Shown here: piece by piece, positions 12,061 to 22,745 of the stretch
Layout: the number at the start of each line of letters is the position of its first letter
Numbering within the stretch: position 1 is the stretch's first letter
DNA from: Wurfbainia villosa
Lineage: Eukaryota > Streptophyta > Magnoliopsida > Zingiberales > Zingiberaceae
Length of the DNA: 64,000 bases
NCBI GenBank assembly: GCA_025175895.1
Contig: CM046000.1
Coordinates: forward strand, 96,332,753-96,396,752
Reading direction: 5' to 3'
Program-made: the position numbers and the translations under genes
Notes under the pieces: model-generated
Seen by the model: only the letters and a program-made list of their open reading frames with translations
What the model was told of the DNA's origin: nothing
Database searches by the model: none

Positions 12061-12592
12061 CGTCTCTTCAATTTCATCATCCTCATCGTCATCCTCATCC
12101 TCATCCTCTAAATCAAATTCTTCATATTTATCTTCATTTATTTCACTTGCATCAATGTCTATTACTAGGCCGTTGGGATCTCGTAATGTTGAGATATTAT
12201 ATTCTTCTATCTAAAATGTATTGTCAACTTCATCTTGTTGATATGCTATGTCTTTCCAATGTTTCTCGATTTTTTTTCTGTACTTTTGTTTTTTAAATAT
12301 CCCACCAATCAATTTTGTCACATCTTAAATTAGGATATGAAGCTTAAAATACTTGAATCGCTTATTGTGCTAACACAAATGGTTCATATCTCTTGTAAAA
12401 TTTCTTGTGGTTTATTTCAACTAAATTAAACTTTGGATGCACCTTCATGCCTTTGATAGGGTCAAACCAACAACATATAAATAAAACTACTCGAAAATTT
12501 AAGCCAGGACACTCTACCTCTAAAATTTTATCCAGCAAATCATAAAAATCATTCGTTGCACCTCCATCATTGGATGACTGAACACAAACCCC
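12061..12592 (-). pseudogene. CACTA (En/Spm) protein remnant, DUF4216 region
   Basis: Sense order from 12592: GVCVQSSNDGGATNDFYD, FRVVLFICCWFDP, GMKVHPKFNLVEINH, YKRYEPFVLAQ, then a degenerate stretch and an acidic tail rich in Glu and Asp. This block pattern is the DUF4216 C-terminal region found with TNP2-type CACTA transposases. It is cut at both ends by Copia LTRs, so both Copias inserted into an older CACTA element. Frames are interrupted after YEPFVLAQ. Confidence 0.85.
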
Positions 12593-14431
12593 TGTTGGAG
12601 ATTCCGAGATAATGCGGAGCATAATAAAGTGAATAAAATAATTTTTTATTTCATCTCATACATTCCATGGGGGCTAAGAATATTTGCCTTGACATAATCA
12701 CATGTAAAATTGAGAAGGAGAAAGGCTATACCTTCGAGATTCTTATCGAATCTGTCGAGACCGTGAGCAAGACTGATGGGCCTTGTCTCTATCAGTATCC
12801 ACACTAGGATCACTTGAGACAACTCCTCGAGCAACAAGTCTTTGTCTCCGATTGGTGCTAGCCAACCGACGAAGACAAGAGAGGGAAAGAGAGAGAGGAA
12901 AGACGACTACCAAGAAAGAAAACCTAAGATTAGAATCACACCTCCAAATATTATCAAGGGATCTATTTATAGATCTCTTGATTAGGACATCTTAGGAGGC
13001 TTAAATGAAACTATCTTACCATAACTATCCCATAATTAAGGTAAGAACAATCGAGGAAATTTTTATAAGAGAAATCTTCAAAAATGACAGAGCCACGACA
13101 CGACCATGTGTCTTACACATGACCAGCAGTGCCAAAAGGCAAGGTTGTGCCAGGACACACGACTAGTCATGTGTCCTTCTGGGCACAACTCAAACTTTGG
13201 GCATTTTTGGCCATAGCCAGGCACGACCCATGCCTAGTTAGGCATGATCGTGTGAGGCTCCGTACGGTCCATTTAACTTCGTTTAGGTGTGTTATGACCA
13301 TGCTAAATCTGACAAGACCATAGGAGATTCCATATCCTCTATTTTGCACCTACTTGGCCTGGTCCAACCAGATACATCTTCTCTCTCACTGAGAATCTCA
13401 TTCTCAAACTTGTTTCATGTCTCTAGATCACCCGTATTATGTGTGACCCAATAAGTTCTCGGCTATGTTGGTCATTCATAATTAACTCCTTAATTATGAA
13501 TAGATCATGAGTGGAACCTAGTAGTGCATCATAACCCCTAATTGACTAGAAAGTCTAAATCGACCTCAGAACGTTTCTGAACCCTTTAGCAACTTCAGTT
13601 GTTCGTGCCTTGTTCCTTTCACTCATCCTATACCCACTTGGTTTAGGATATGGTCTATGTGTTCATCCCCACTAGGCTGACTATGTCACACCTAGTCTAA
13701 GTTAGTTCGTTATCCTGTGGATTCAAGTTACTCCTACATGTTCCCAAGAAGACCGTCTTCTTAACATGTTTGCTCTGGTAAGAGACTTATGAGTAACAAT
13801 CTTGACAAGAGGCCTAGGGTATACATCTCCTTTATCAGGAGTGGTGAATCCTCTATGGGTTATTCAAAGACCTTCGATCATTTTGGCTTATACCCAATCA
13901 TCCCAAAGTTACACCTCATATAGAGATGACTGTGAAGAAGTCAAAGTATAAGGTGTCATGACCAAGATGACTTGAATACCTCAAGTCTAAGGAAGCTCGC
14001 ACTCGAGCTGCAATGAGATCTTCAACAACATATAGAACCATATGAAGTCTTATAGCAGGTCACTCCAATGAACTAGTTACCATAACTAGCATCCACATGT
14101 TCACTCTCAACATTCCTATGCTTCTATTCAGTGAGTATCGAATGCTTGGATAAACCAAGGAGCATAACATGTGCTAGTCTCACAGAATCGATGACTTCCA
14201 ATCTCATCAATTCATCGAATAGGGATTGTTTCAATACTTACATGATTACACATGATAAGATACCCACTAATTATGATCCAATCACAATTTCTTTCATGCT
14301 ATGCATCATATTGTGGACTTCAATAAATGAGTTTAAGATCCAATCAAATACATAGCTAATATATACTCAAATAGTGAATTTTATTAATAACTTCTAAGGT
14401 GATTGCCTTAGGACACCTCTCAATTACATCA
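12593..14431 (-). repeat. Cop2 3' LTR
   Basis: Starts TGTTGGAGATTCCGAG right after the CACTA fragment and ends near CATCA at about 14428-14431. Next to it the minus-strand purine tract GGCCAAGTGGGAGTT is the plus-strand primer. A TATA box (CTATAAATAG, minus) lies at 12963-12972. Upstream in sense, at 13085-13265, is a cluster of inverted motifs such as ACACGACCATGTGT and ACACATGACC. The exact right boundary is uncertain by a few bases. No gene is seen in this 1.8 kb. Confidence 0.8.
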
Positions 14432-15069
14432 AACTCCCACTTGGCCTATAGCCAGTCGCCTTGGTATCTAATACCATAGGCCCCTATATGTCTCTCAAAT
14501 TTTTCTTGGGGAAGAGGCTTTGTCAAGGGATTTGCTAGATTCCTATCAGTGGGAACTTTCTCTATTTGTATGTCTCTTCTACCTATGATTTCTCTGATCA
14601 GATGGTAACAGCGTAGTATGTGCTTGGATTGCTAATGAGACTATGGTTCCTTGGCTTGTACAATGGCGTCATTGTTGTCATAGTAAATCGGTAATGCTTC
14701 AACAATGCTCAAAATAACTCCAAGTTCAATAATGAACTTCTTGATCCATACCGCCTCCTTTGTTGCTTTAGAAACTACAATGTACTCTGCCTCCGTAGTA
14801 GAATCAACAACGGTGTCTTATTTGAAACTTTTCCAACTCACTGCACCTCCATTTAAGATGAATATGTATCAAAACTAAGATTTGGAATCATTCTTATCTG
14901 TCTAGAAGTTGACATCAGTATACACTCTCACTACCATATCACCTCCTCCATATACCAAGAACAAATCCTTAGTCCTTCTCAAGTACTTAAAGATTGTCTT
15001 GACAACCACCCAATGGTCCATATCAGGATCCAATTGGTATCTACTCGTAACACTCAAAATGTATGATAC
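14432..15069 (-). pseudogene. Cop2 RNase H and RT end (Ty1/Copia)
   Basis: Degenerate minus-strand coding with the Copia blocks QLDPDMDHW, VVKTIFKYLRRTKDLFLVYGG, VYTDVNF, FKLNGG-like remnants, AEYIVVSKATK-like sequence and a final LTKPLP-like remnant before the purine tract. It carries many stops. The element is cut at 15069 by the insertion of TG-A, and the rest of Cop2 is not in this window. Confidence 0.8.
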
Positions 15070-16701
15070 TATTGGTGCAATCGACCCAGGTCACGATTGA
15101 CCAGACTCGAGTTGGACTCAAGTAGTGTTTTGATGTTTGACAATGTTTTGGGGAGGTTGTTGGTGGAATCGACTTGGGTCATGATTGATCAGACTCGAGT
15201 TTGATTCGAGTGGTATTTTGATGTTTGACGATGGTTTGACCATTATTTGACTATATGGTTGACATGGGATTGACCATATAATGGAGAAGTCCAAGTCTTG
15301 TGTACTTGACATGGAAAGTCCAAGTGGGATGCTTGGCAATGGGAAAGTCCAAGTCATAGGTACTTGGCATGGAAAGTCCAACATGGGTTGGCATGGAAAG
15401 TCCAAGCATGAGTCTTGGCAAGGGAAAGTCCAAGCTTGAGTCTTCGCAAATGGAAAGTCCAACATGGTTTGGCAAGAGAAGTCCAAGGGTTGATATTGGC
15501 GGCGTAAAGTCCAAGGGTGGAGTCTTGGCAGCATAAGTCCAATGGTTGGCGGCGTAAAGTTTAAGTGAGAGTCTTGGCAGCGTAAACCCAATGTGCCTTG
15601 GCGGTATAGACTAGCTTAGCATGACAATAGTCGATGGAAGCCCCTAAAGGCTAGCGTATGGATGAACAAGTCATTGATGACTTGAAGGGATCCGATAGGC
15701 GTGAGACTGACAGAGGTGGCTAGAAGGCTTAGGTCTAGGCTAAGGGTGGTTTAGCAAGTATGAGGGCATCATACTTGGGGTTAAACTTCATGGTTGAGGT
15801 TATTAGTCGACTGGGGCTTTGGACCAGTCGACTGGTCAAGTGTTTTGATACTTGGCAGCCAAGTCAACTTACAATAGTCGACTGGGATTATGGCTAGTCA
15901 CACTGCTTAGAGTCGTCACTCGACTACGAAATAGCCTCGCGATCATGACGGGCGATCGTGATGACGAGCTCGATCGCTAGTTGGGGTTATGGGAGCGAAT
16001 GCTCGCAGTCGATGACCGACCAATCGGCTTACGACTGCAGCGATCGGCGGCGATCGGCTATGCGCGGCATCAATGGATTATGGCAGTCAATTGTCAGTGT
16101 ATTCATTGGAACTTATTCAACATGGATTAAGTCGTTATCTCACAATGGCTACAGGAGCAGTCGACTGATGGTCGTGATCAGTCGACTGCTAGGCAGAATC
16201 TAGCCCGAGGTGAAGCTTTAAAAGGAGCTCGTGGAGGAGGATTTGGCTAAGGTTCCTTGAGGTTATTTGGAGGGGATTTGCTACTGTAATCTAGACCTTC
16301 AAGACTCTTCTCAAGCAATCAAAGATCAAACAATCAAAAGCTCTTTGTAAAGTTTTCTTTACTTGCATTTTAGTGTATTTGCTTGTATTTGTGTTGTATT
16401 ACTTTTGTAATTGTTGTAAGAGGTTTCTCCGCCTTTGACTAGTTGTCGAGAAGAAGTATTTGTGATTATTAGTAGTGTTTGGCTTTGCTAGGGCTCGGTC
16501 AAGCCCAACCCATGGAGTAGGAACCTTGAGGTTCCAAACCACATTATATCTTGGTGTATTGGTCTTGTGATTGTCATGTTTTATTCTTGTTATTATTATT
16601 TCTGCTGCGCTAACACGATTTGTAGAAACGAACGAACGATTTCCATCTTCATCAACCAACACGCTATTCACTCCCCTCTAGTGAAAATCAATTCCACAAC
16701 A
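15070..16701 (+). repeat. TG-A 5' LTR
   Basis: Starts TATTGGTGCAATCGACC (a G-to-A change from TGTTGG) and ends CCACAACA. Parts in order: a start block repeated about 90 bp later; an array of AAGTCCAAG/CTTGGCA units (15285-15600); CAGTCGACTG palindromes (about 15826-16195, with a GATCG-rich patch at 15940-16060); a TATA-like TTTAAAAG (16217-16224); and the U5 block CTATTCACTCCCCTCTAG (about 16664-16681). Confidence 0.9.
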
Positions 16702-16703
16702 AG

Positions 16704-16715
16704 TGGTATCAGAGT
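16704..16715 (+). promoter_or_regulatory. TG-A primer binding site
   Basis: TGGTATCAGAGT, two bases after the LTR; it matches the tRNA-Met site except for the last base. Confidence 0.92.
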
Positions 16716-16775
16716 GAGGTCGCTCTTCTTTTGGACTAACTGCCAAGGGAGCACCGCTAGAGGGTGAAGAAGAAG

Positions 16776-17589
16776 ATGGAATTTGAAGAAAGACTAGGAT
16801 GAGACATCAACACTCCGGTCCCGTACACCTTCTATGGACAAGAAGGTTTTGAGCAATGGAGGACACGAATGGAGGACTTCATGATGATGATGGACATTGA
16901 GCTATGGTCCGCCTTGATGGAAGACTTTGAATTGCCAAGAGGGCCAAAGGGAGGATATCTCAAGAAGAAGAGATGGACTCAAGATCAACTACAAAAATCT
17001 GAAACAAATGACAAGGTAATCAATATGGTAGTTGATTTAATACCTAATGAGTTATTGCCCAAGAAAGGTGAATTTCAAGATGCCAAGGATCTATGGAGAA
17101 AATTGGCAATGCTTCACGAAAAATCCAAACCTACACAAGAAGAAGAAAGCTCTTCCTCACAAGAAAGTGAGGAGTCAGAAGTTGAGAGTGTCAACTTTCA
17201 GATCGGTGGAAAAAGAGGTAGAAGTACAAGAAGTCTCCACCTCTAGGATTAAGGGGGAGGAGATTAGGTCATCTTCCATGCCGAAGCAAGAAGAAGAGGA
17301 ACCATCTATCTCCGGTCAAGAAGATGAAGAAGTCCAAACTTCCACCACCCTAGGTAAATCAAACACTTTAATTAATAATAAAAACCATATTATGTGTTTT
17401 GAGTGTAGGGAATATGAGCTCTATAAAAGCAAGTGCCCTAAGAAGGTTAAGAAGACTTTGTCGGCACCAAAACCTCAAGAAAAGACTAAGGATGCCAGAG
17501 CCCCAACCTTTAAGAGCAAGGAGCACGTGGTGTACTTCAAGTGTCATCAAAGAAGGCATTATAGGAGTCAATGCCCTAGGGGGAAGAAG
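16776..17589 (+). pseudogene. TG-A gag, first part
   Basis: Starts MEFEERLG then meets an early TGA. The frame from 16869 has the gag core: MEDFMMMMDIELW, GPKGGYLKKKRW, INMVVDLIPNELL and AKDLWRKLAMLHE. A Glu/Ser-rich linker follows, then after a shift two knuckles, CFECREYELYKSKC and YFKCHQRRHYRSQC. It is cut right after the second knuckle by TG-B, and coding resumes at 24279. The Gag role is particle formation; the second knuckle has Tyr in place of the first Cys. Confidence 0.9.
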
Positions 17590-19140
17590 TGTTGATGCAA
17601 TCGACCCAGGTCACGATTGACCAGACTCGAGTAGTGTTTTGATGTTTGACATTGATGTCTGACATGTGTTGGGGAGATTATTGGTGCAATCGACCCAGGT
17701 CACATTTGATATTTGATGATGGTTTGACAATTGTCATGGGAAAGTCCAAGTCTTGTGTACTTGGCATGGAAAGTCCAAGTGGGACACTTGGCATTGGGAA
17801 AGTTCAAGTCTTGAGTACATGACATGTAAAGTCCAAGCATGGGTCTTGGCAAGGGAAAGTCCAACATGGGTTGGCAAAGGAAAGTCCGTGCATGGGTCTT
17901 GGCATGGAAAGTACAACATGGGTTGGCAAGGAAAAGTCTAAGCTTGAGTCTTGGCATTTGGAAAGTCCAAGGGGAATATTGGCGGCGTAAAGTCCAAGGG
18001 TGAAGTCTTGGTAGCACAATTCCAATGGTTGGCGGTGTAAAGTCCAAGCGGAGTCTTGAGAGCTTAAGTCCAATGTGCCTTGGCAGTGTAGACACCGTTA
18101 ACATGACAATAGCCGATGGAAGCACCTGAAGGCTAGCGTATGGATGAACAAGTCATGGATGACTTGGAGGGATCCGATAGGCGTGAGGTTGACAGAGGTG
18201 ACTAGAAGGCTTAGGTCTAGGCTATGGGTGGTCTAGCAAGTATGGGGGCACCATACTTGGGTTAAAACCTCATGTTTGAGGTTAAAATCTCATGTTTGAG
18301 GTGTATCAGTCGACTGGGACCATGGGTCAGTCGACTAGTGAGAGTTAACTAGGGTTTGACTATGGGAAGTGCCCTAGCAGTCGACTGCCAGAGGTGGGAA
18401 GTCCACTGCTGGCCTGAGAAGTCGACTAGTCAAGGTGATCAGTCGATTGATGGCCAGGATTTCGGACACAGAAGGTTCTTCAGTCGAGTGATCGACCCGA
18501 CCACTTGACTGATTGAGACATCAGTCGACTGATGGTGTATCCGTTGGATTTTTCCAGTGTGGATCTAGTCGTTGTCTCATGACAACAGTGACATCAGTCG
18601 ATTGATGGTCCCGAGAAGTCGACTGATAGGCGAAAATCCAGCCCGATTGCAGGTTATAAAAGTAGCTCGGTAGAAGAATTTTGGCACTGATTTTCTTGGA
18701 CGATTTGGAGTGATTTGCTGTTGAAAATCAAGGTCTTCAAGGCTAGTCTAAGGCAATCAACAAACAAGCTTCCAAAAGATCAATTGTAAAGTTTTCTTTG
18801 CATTTCTTTTGTTGTATTTACTTGTATTGGCTTGTTGTATTTCATATTACTATTGTAATCATTTGTACGAGGTTTCTCCACCTCCGGATTGTTCTGAGAA
18901 GGAGTATTTGTGATTAGTAGTGCGTGTTTGCATTTCTAGGGCTTTTAGAGCCCGATCCGTGGAGTAGGAACCATTCGGTTCCGAACCACGTTATATTTGT
19001 ATTGTGAATTATGTTTGTCTTATTTTGTTATTGCTATATATTCCACTGCACTAACACGACTTGTAGAGACGAACACGATCATAATCCATCAAGCAACGCC
19101 GACGCTATTCACCCCCTCTAGCGGGCGCAACGTTCCAACA
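17590..19140 (+). repeat. TG-B 5' LTR
   Basis: TGTTGATGCAATCG...GTTCCAACA. Start block repeated at about 17679; AAGTCCAAG unit array at 17737-18075; CAGTCGACTG palindromes at about 18305-18630; TATA box TTATAAAAG at 18654-18662; U5 block CTATTCACCCCCTCTAG at about 19105-19121. Confidence 0.95.
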
Positions 19141-19142
19141 AG

Positions 19143-19154
19143 TGGTATCAGAGT
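19143..19154 (+). promoter_or_regulatory. TG-B primer binding site
   Basis: TGGTATCAGAGT two bases after the LTR end; same site and last-base variant as TG-A. Confidence 0.92.
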
Positions 19155-19206
19155 GAGGCTGCTCTTCAAGGATTAACAACCAAAAGGGCACCGCTAGAGG
19201 AAGAAG

Positions 19207-20906
19207 ATGGATTTTGAAGAACAACAAGGATGGGACATCAACACGCTTATCCCATATGCCTTCTATAGACATGAAGGGTTTAGACAATGGAAGGCGAGGA
19301 TTGAAGATTTTATGATGATGGGGGGATTTTAAAGATTGGTCCATCTTGATGGAAGGATTCGAATATTCAAGAGGACCAAAGGGAGGATTCCTCAAGAGAA
19401 AGAGATGGAGTGAGGAACAACTCCAAAGATTCAAGAAAAACACAAAGGCAATAAAATTCTTGGTTGATTTGATTCCTAACGACATTGTATGTATGTTAGA
19501 TAATTACATAGATACCAAGGAGCTTTGGAGTGATTTGGCCAAGCTTCATGAAAATCTATCACCGGTTCAAGAAGAAGAGGAAGAAGAGGAGTGCTCATCC
19601 TCTTAAGCTCAAGAAGAAGCAAGCACATCTTCATCCCAAGAGCTTGAGGATTCAGAGGTTGATAGGAAATCAACATCCGGATCGGAATCGGTAGAGGAGG
19701 AAGAAGCACAAGAAGCCTCCACCTCTAGGATTGAGGGGGAGGAGAGATCATCTTCCATGCCGGAGTAAGAAGAAGAGCCTTCAACATCCAGTCAAGATGA
19801 AGAAGTTCAAATCCGGGCGTCATTGACCTAGATAACTCAAGCACATCATTTCAAAATAAAATTCATATAATGTGTTTTGAATGTAGGGAGTATGGGCACT
19901 ACAAGAGCAAGTGCCCAAAGAAGGTCAAGAAAAGTCAAAGGAAGCCGGTCCCCCAACAATTAAACATAAGGAGTACATCATTTGCTTCAAATGTCAACAA
20001 AAAGGGTACTTTAGGAGTCAATGCCCTAGGGGGAGGAAGAAAGGCCAAGAAGGAGTCAACAATGTAGGGGGAGCTTCAAAAGCTAACCCTAAGGTATATT
20101 TCAATAATGCATCTTCTAGTTTAAATTTCAAAAAGCATGTTAGGAACAATTTTAATAATCTTGCTATTGTACATGAAAAGTATGCTAGGAACAATAAATA
20201 CTTTTGTCTAGGTGCTAAGAGTTTTAATTTTTTAAATAAGGAGAAATTTGGGACTAATGTCCCTAGAAAGACTTTACCTAGGGAATCTATTAAGAAAATA
20301 GAAGATCATCTAGGCCTTAATCCAAAGAATTCTAGACATATGCCTAGGAAGGGCAAAAATGATCAAATAAACAATGGGCCCACCAAATTAAAGAAATTGG
20401 AGTTGGAGAACCAAACCTTGAGGTCAAGTCTTGAAAAAATAGAAAAGACCCTTAGGAATATACAAAATCAATTTAAGGGGTCAAATGATCAAAAATCTAG
20501 GTCAAAGAGTCAAGGTCTAGGTCTTAGGAAGCAAGGTTCACCCAAGGGCAAGAAAGGTTTGGGTCACAGACCTAAGCCTAAGGAGACCTACCATAGTGTT
20601 TCATTCGATTATGAAACACAACCTAGGTCTAGGAAGACCAAGGTCAATAGGGAAGTCATCCCTAAGGTTGACCAAGGTATGTGCTTAGTGGCTAGGGTTT
20701 CGAAGAAACCTAGGGAGGCCACTAAGAAGGTTACAAGGGGAGTCACCCCTAGAGTTAACCTAGGCAAGACCACAATGACTAAGGCTAACAAGCCTAGAAT
20801 GGTCATTAGGAGGGTATTTAGGGAGGTCATCCCTAAGGAATACCTAGTAAACCCAAGGAGCTCAAATAGGTTTTGGGTTCCTAGGAGCGTGATCGATTCA
20901 CGCTAA
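19207..20906 (+). pseudogene. TG-B gag
   Basis: Starts MDFEEQQGWDI; an early frameshift and stop break the N-terminal domain (GPKGGFLKRKRW, IKFLVDLIPNDIV, TKELWSDLAKLHE). Two knuckles follow: CFECREYGHYKSKC at about 19873 and a CFKCQQKGYFRSQC-type second one. A 331-codon frame (19911-20906) then has a coiled coil (KLKKLELENQTLRSSLEK), a Lys/Arg-rich region (KKPREATKKVTRG) and the end VIPKEYLVNP...RFWVPRSVIDSR. The basic region may bind nucleic acid (inference). Confidence 0.9.
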
Positions 20907-22745
20907 ATGGGTTTAGATGTGCCAACCTTGAATGGATGGGTAGTTAGCCTAACCATGGTAAAGGTGACACTTTAGGTTATTTTCAAGGTTATGGATACCT
21001 TGGAAATAAATTTGAATTATAATCCTAAAAGATTTTAGGATGTGCCAATATATTTTTGGGATTATGAAAAATCAATCAAATTGGCACAATTTAGGTTTAG
21101 AGGTTAAGGTGTGCCAATTTGGGTTTTTGTCACACTTTGGGAATAATTGATAATATGGCAAAATGAGATTAATTATAACAAATGACAACTAATATTAAAA
21201 TTTAGGTATTATTATACCTATACATTTTATTTATCATGCTTTGTTTGTCATATACCATATCATGACATAATATTTATTTTTATCATTTATATGTCATGAT
21301 CATGCTTAGGATTTAGGTCTTTATGTCATGTGTATTTAGATTTAATCATATGCCATGACATCATGATCATTGGCCATGCTTTATTTATGTTATCATTTAT
21401 GTCATGATCATTCATGCATTTAATTTGATTAAAATTGATTTAAGGACAATGACATGACTTGAAGTCCCACTTATAAGGGAATTAAGTAGTGTTGTCTTAG
21501 AAAATGCATGAGACCTTAGTTTAAAATAAACCAATACCCACATCTCACATCTAAATTGATATGTATGTGTATTTATACACCCTAGATATATGTGAGATGA
21601 TAGGATATGAGTTAAGTCCAAGGTGCATTGTTTTTGCATCTAGATGAACTCAAACTCATCTAAAATCATGTTATGGATCATTGGTAAAGCTTATGTTCAA
21701 GTCATGTACATTAAGCCCAAAGAATATGATCCAATATAAGGTTTCAAAACTATTTTAAAATCATTTTGAAAAACCTTGGTGAAGTCTATCTTTTGATAGC
21801 AATCACCATTGATGAAGTTAATACAAAGTGAGCTAAAACATTGAAGTTTTTCTTCACTTTTGAACTTTGTATCAATTTCACTATTTTATGGGTAAAATAT
21901 TTTTCTATCATTTTTCACCCATTGTGTTGGTCATAAATATTATACATATGAAGTTCCATGATTTTTCAAATTACGTATAATTATTTATGCTTTTCTGAAA
22001 TTCATTTCTGATAATCGAAATTTGGAATTTCAGTTATTAGTCGACTGCCACATGATGGCAGTCGACTGATGAGCATTTCAGTCTACTGATTTCTGAGAGA
22101 GTCGACTGATAGGCTGATTTCGGGTAAACAAGGTATGTTTAGCCCGTGTTCAGCTATGTTTGAGTTCCCTAACCACTCTTAATCCTAGGATATGCTTTGG
22201 GAAACATTATAAAGGGTGAAAATCCATTGGATATGGATTAGGAGAGTTGTTAGGGTGATGTATCAAATTTAAGATATGGGAAAGTTCAATGTTGAACTTT
22301 AGACCTTATTTTTAATGGTTTAGAGTTCCTATTGGCTTAGGGACTTCCCAAGGACATTGTTGGTGCAATGGTCAAGGGAGAGCAAGCCTTTAGGGGGAGG
22401 TATCCATCATGGAATGATGGATGTTATTTTTCCTCATGAGGGGGAGAAATGAGAATTTGAGATACCCAATTTGGAAATTGGGAGAGTTTATAGGAGTACC
22501 TCTCTTGAGTGATATGAGACTTATCACTATGAAGATTGTAGGCATCCTAGATATTTTTGGACCAAGGGGGAGATTGTAAGATCTCATTGGGATACAAGAC
22601 ATTGACCTCCTTGGAGAGAACCTTTTTGATGTTAGTCAAAAAGGGGGAGAATGTTAGAGTTACCAATTTGGGAAAATTGGTAAGGGAATTTGAGTTAGGG
22701 GCCTAACTCAAGGGTGTTTTTGTCAACATAAAAAAGGAGAGAGAT
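20907..22745 (+). other. TG-B noncoding tail with four hairpins and purine tracts
   Basis: No coding domain. Hairpins in order: H1 CATCTCAC/GTGAGATG (21541-21599), H2 GGTGA..CTATC/GATAG..TCACC (21778-21807), H3 TTAATACAAAG/CTTTGTATCAA (21818-21875), H4 ATGGGTAAAA-type stem closing with ACCCAT (21888-21922). Then come CAGTCGACTG palindromes (about 22040-22115) and at least four AGGGGGAG runs (22372-22400, 22438, 22563, 22637). AAAAAAGGAGAGAGAT next to the LTR is the likely primer tract. The same order is seen in TG-A and TG-D. Confidence 0.75.

Noticed and set aside
15118..15591. 157-codon minus-strand frame with repeated LDFPCQ/LGLSMP units, and its likes at 17700-18125, 22767-23292, 53428-53869 and 58670-59083
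   Set aside because: They are antisense readings of the AAGTCCAAG minisatellite in the TG LTRs; periodicity of the DNA repeat, not a protein family, creates the frame.
20609..20830. Minus-strand frames LVTFLVASLGF-like at 20609, 24842, 25095 and 56364 resembling membrane segments
   Set aside because: Antisense of the Lys/Arg-rich gag C-terminus; present wherever that gag is, in the opposite strand.
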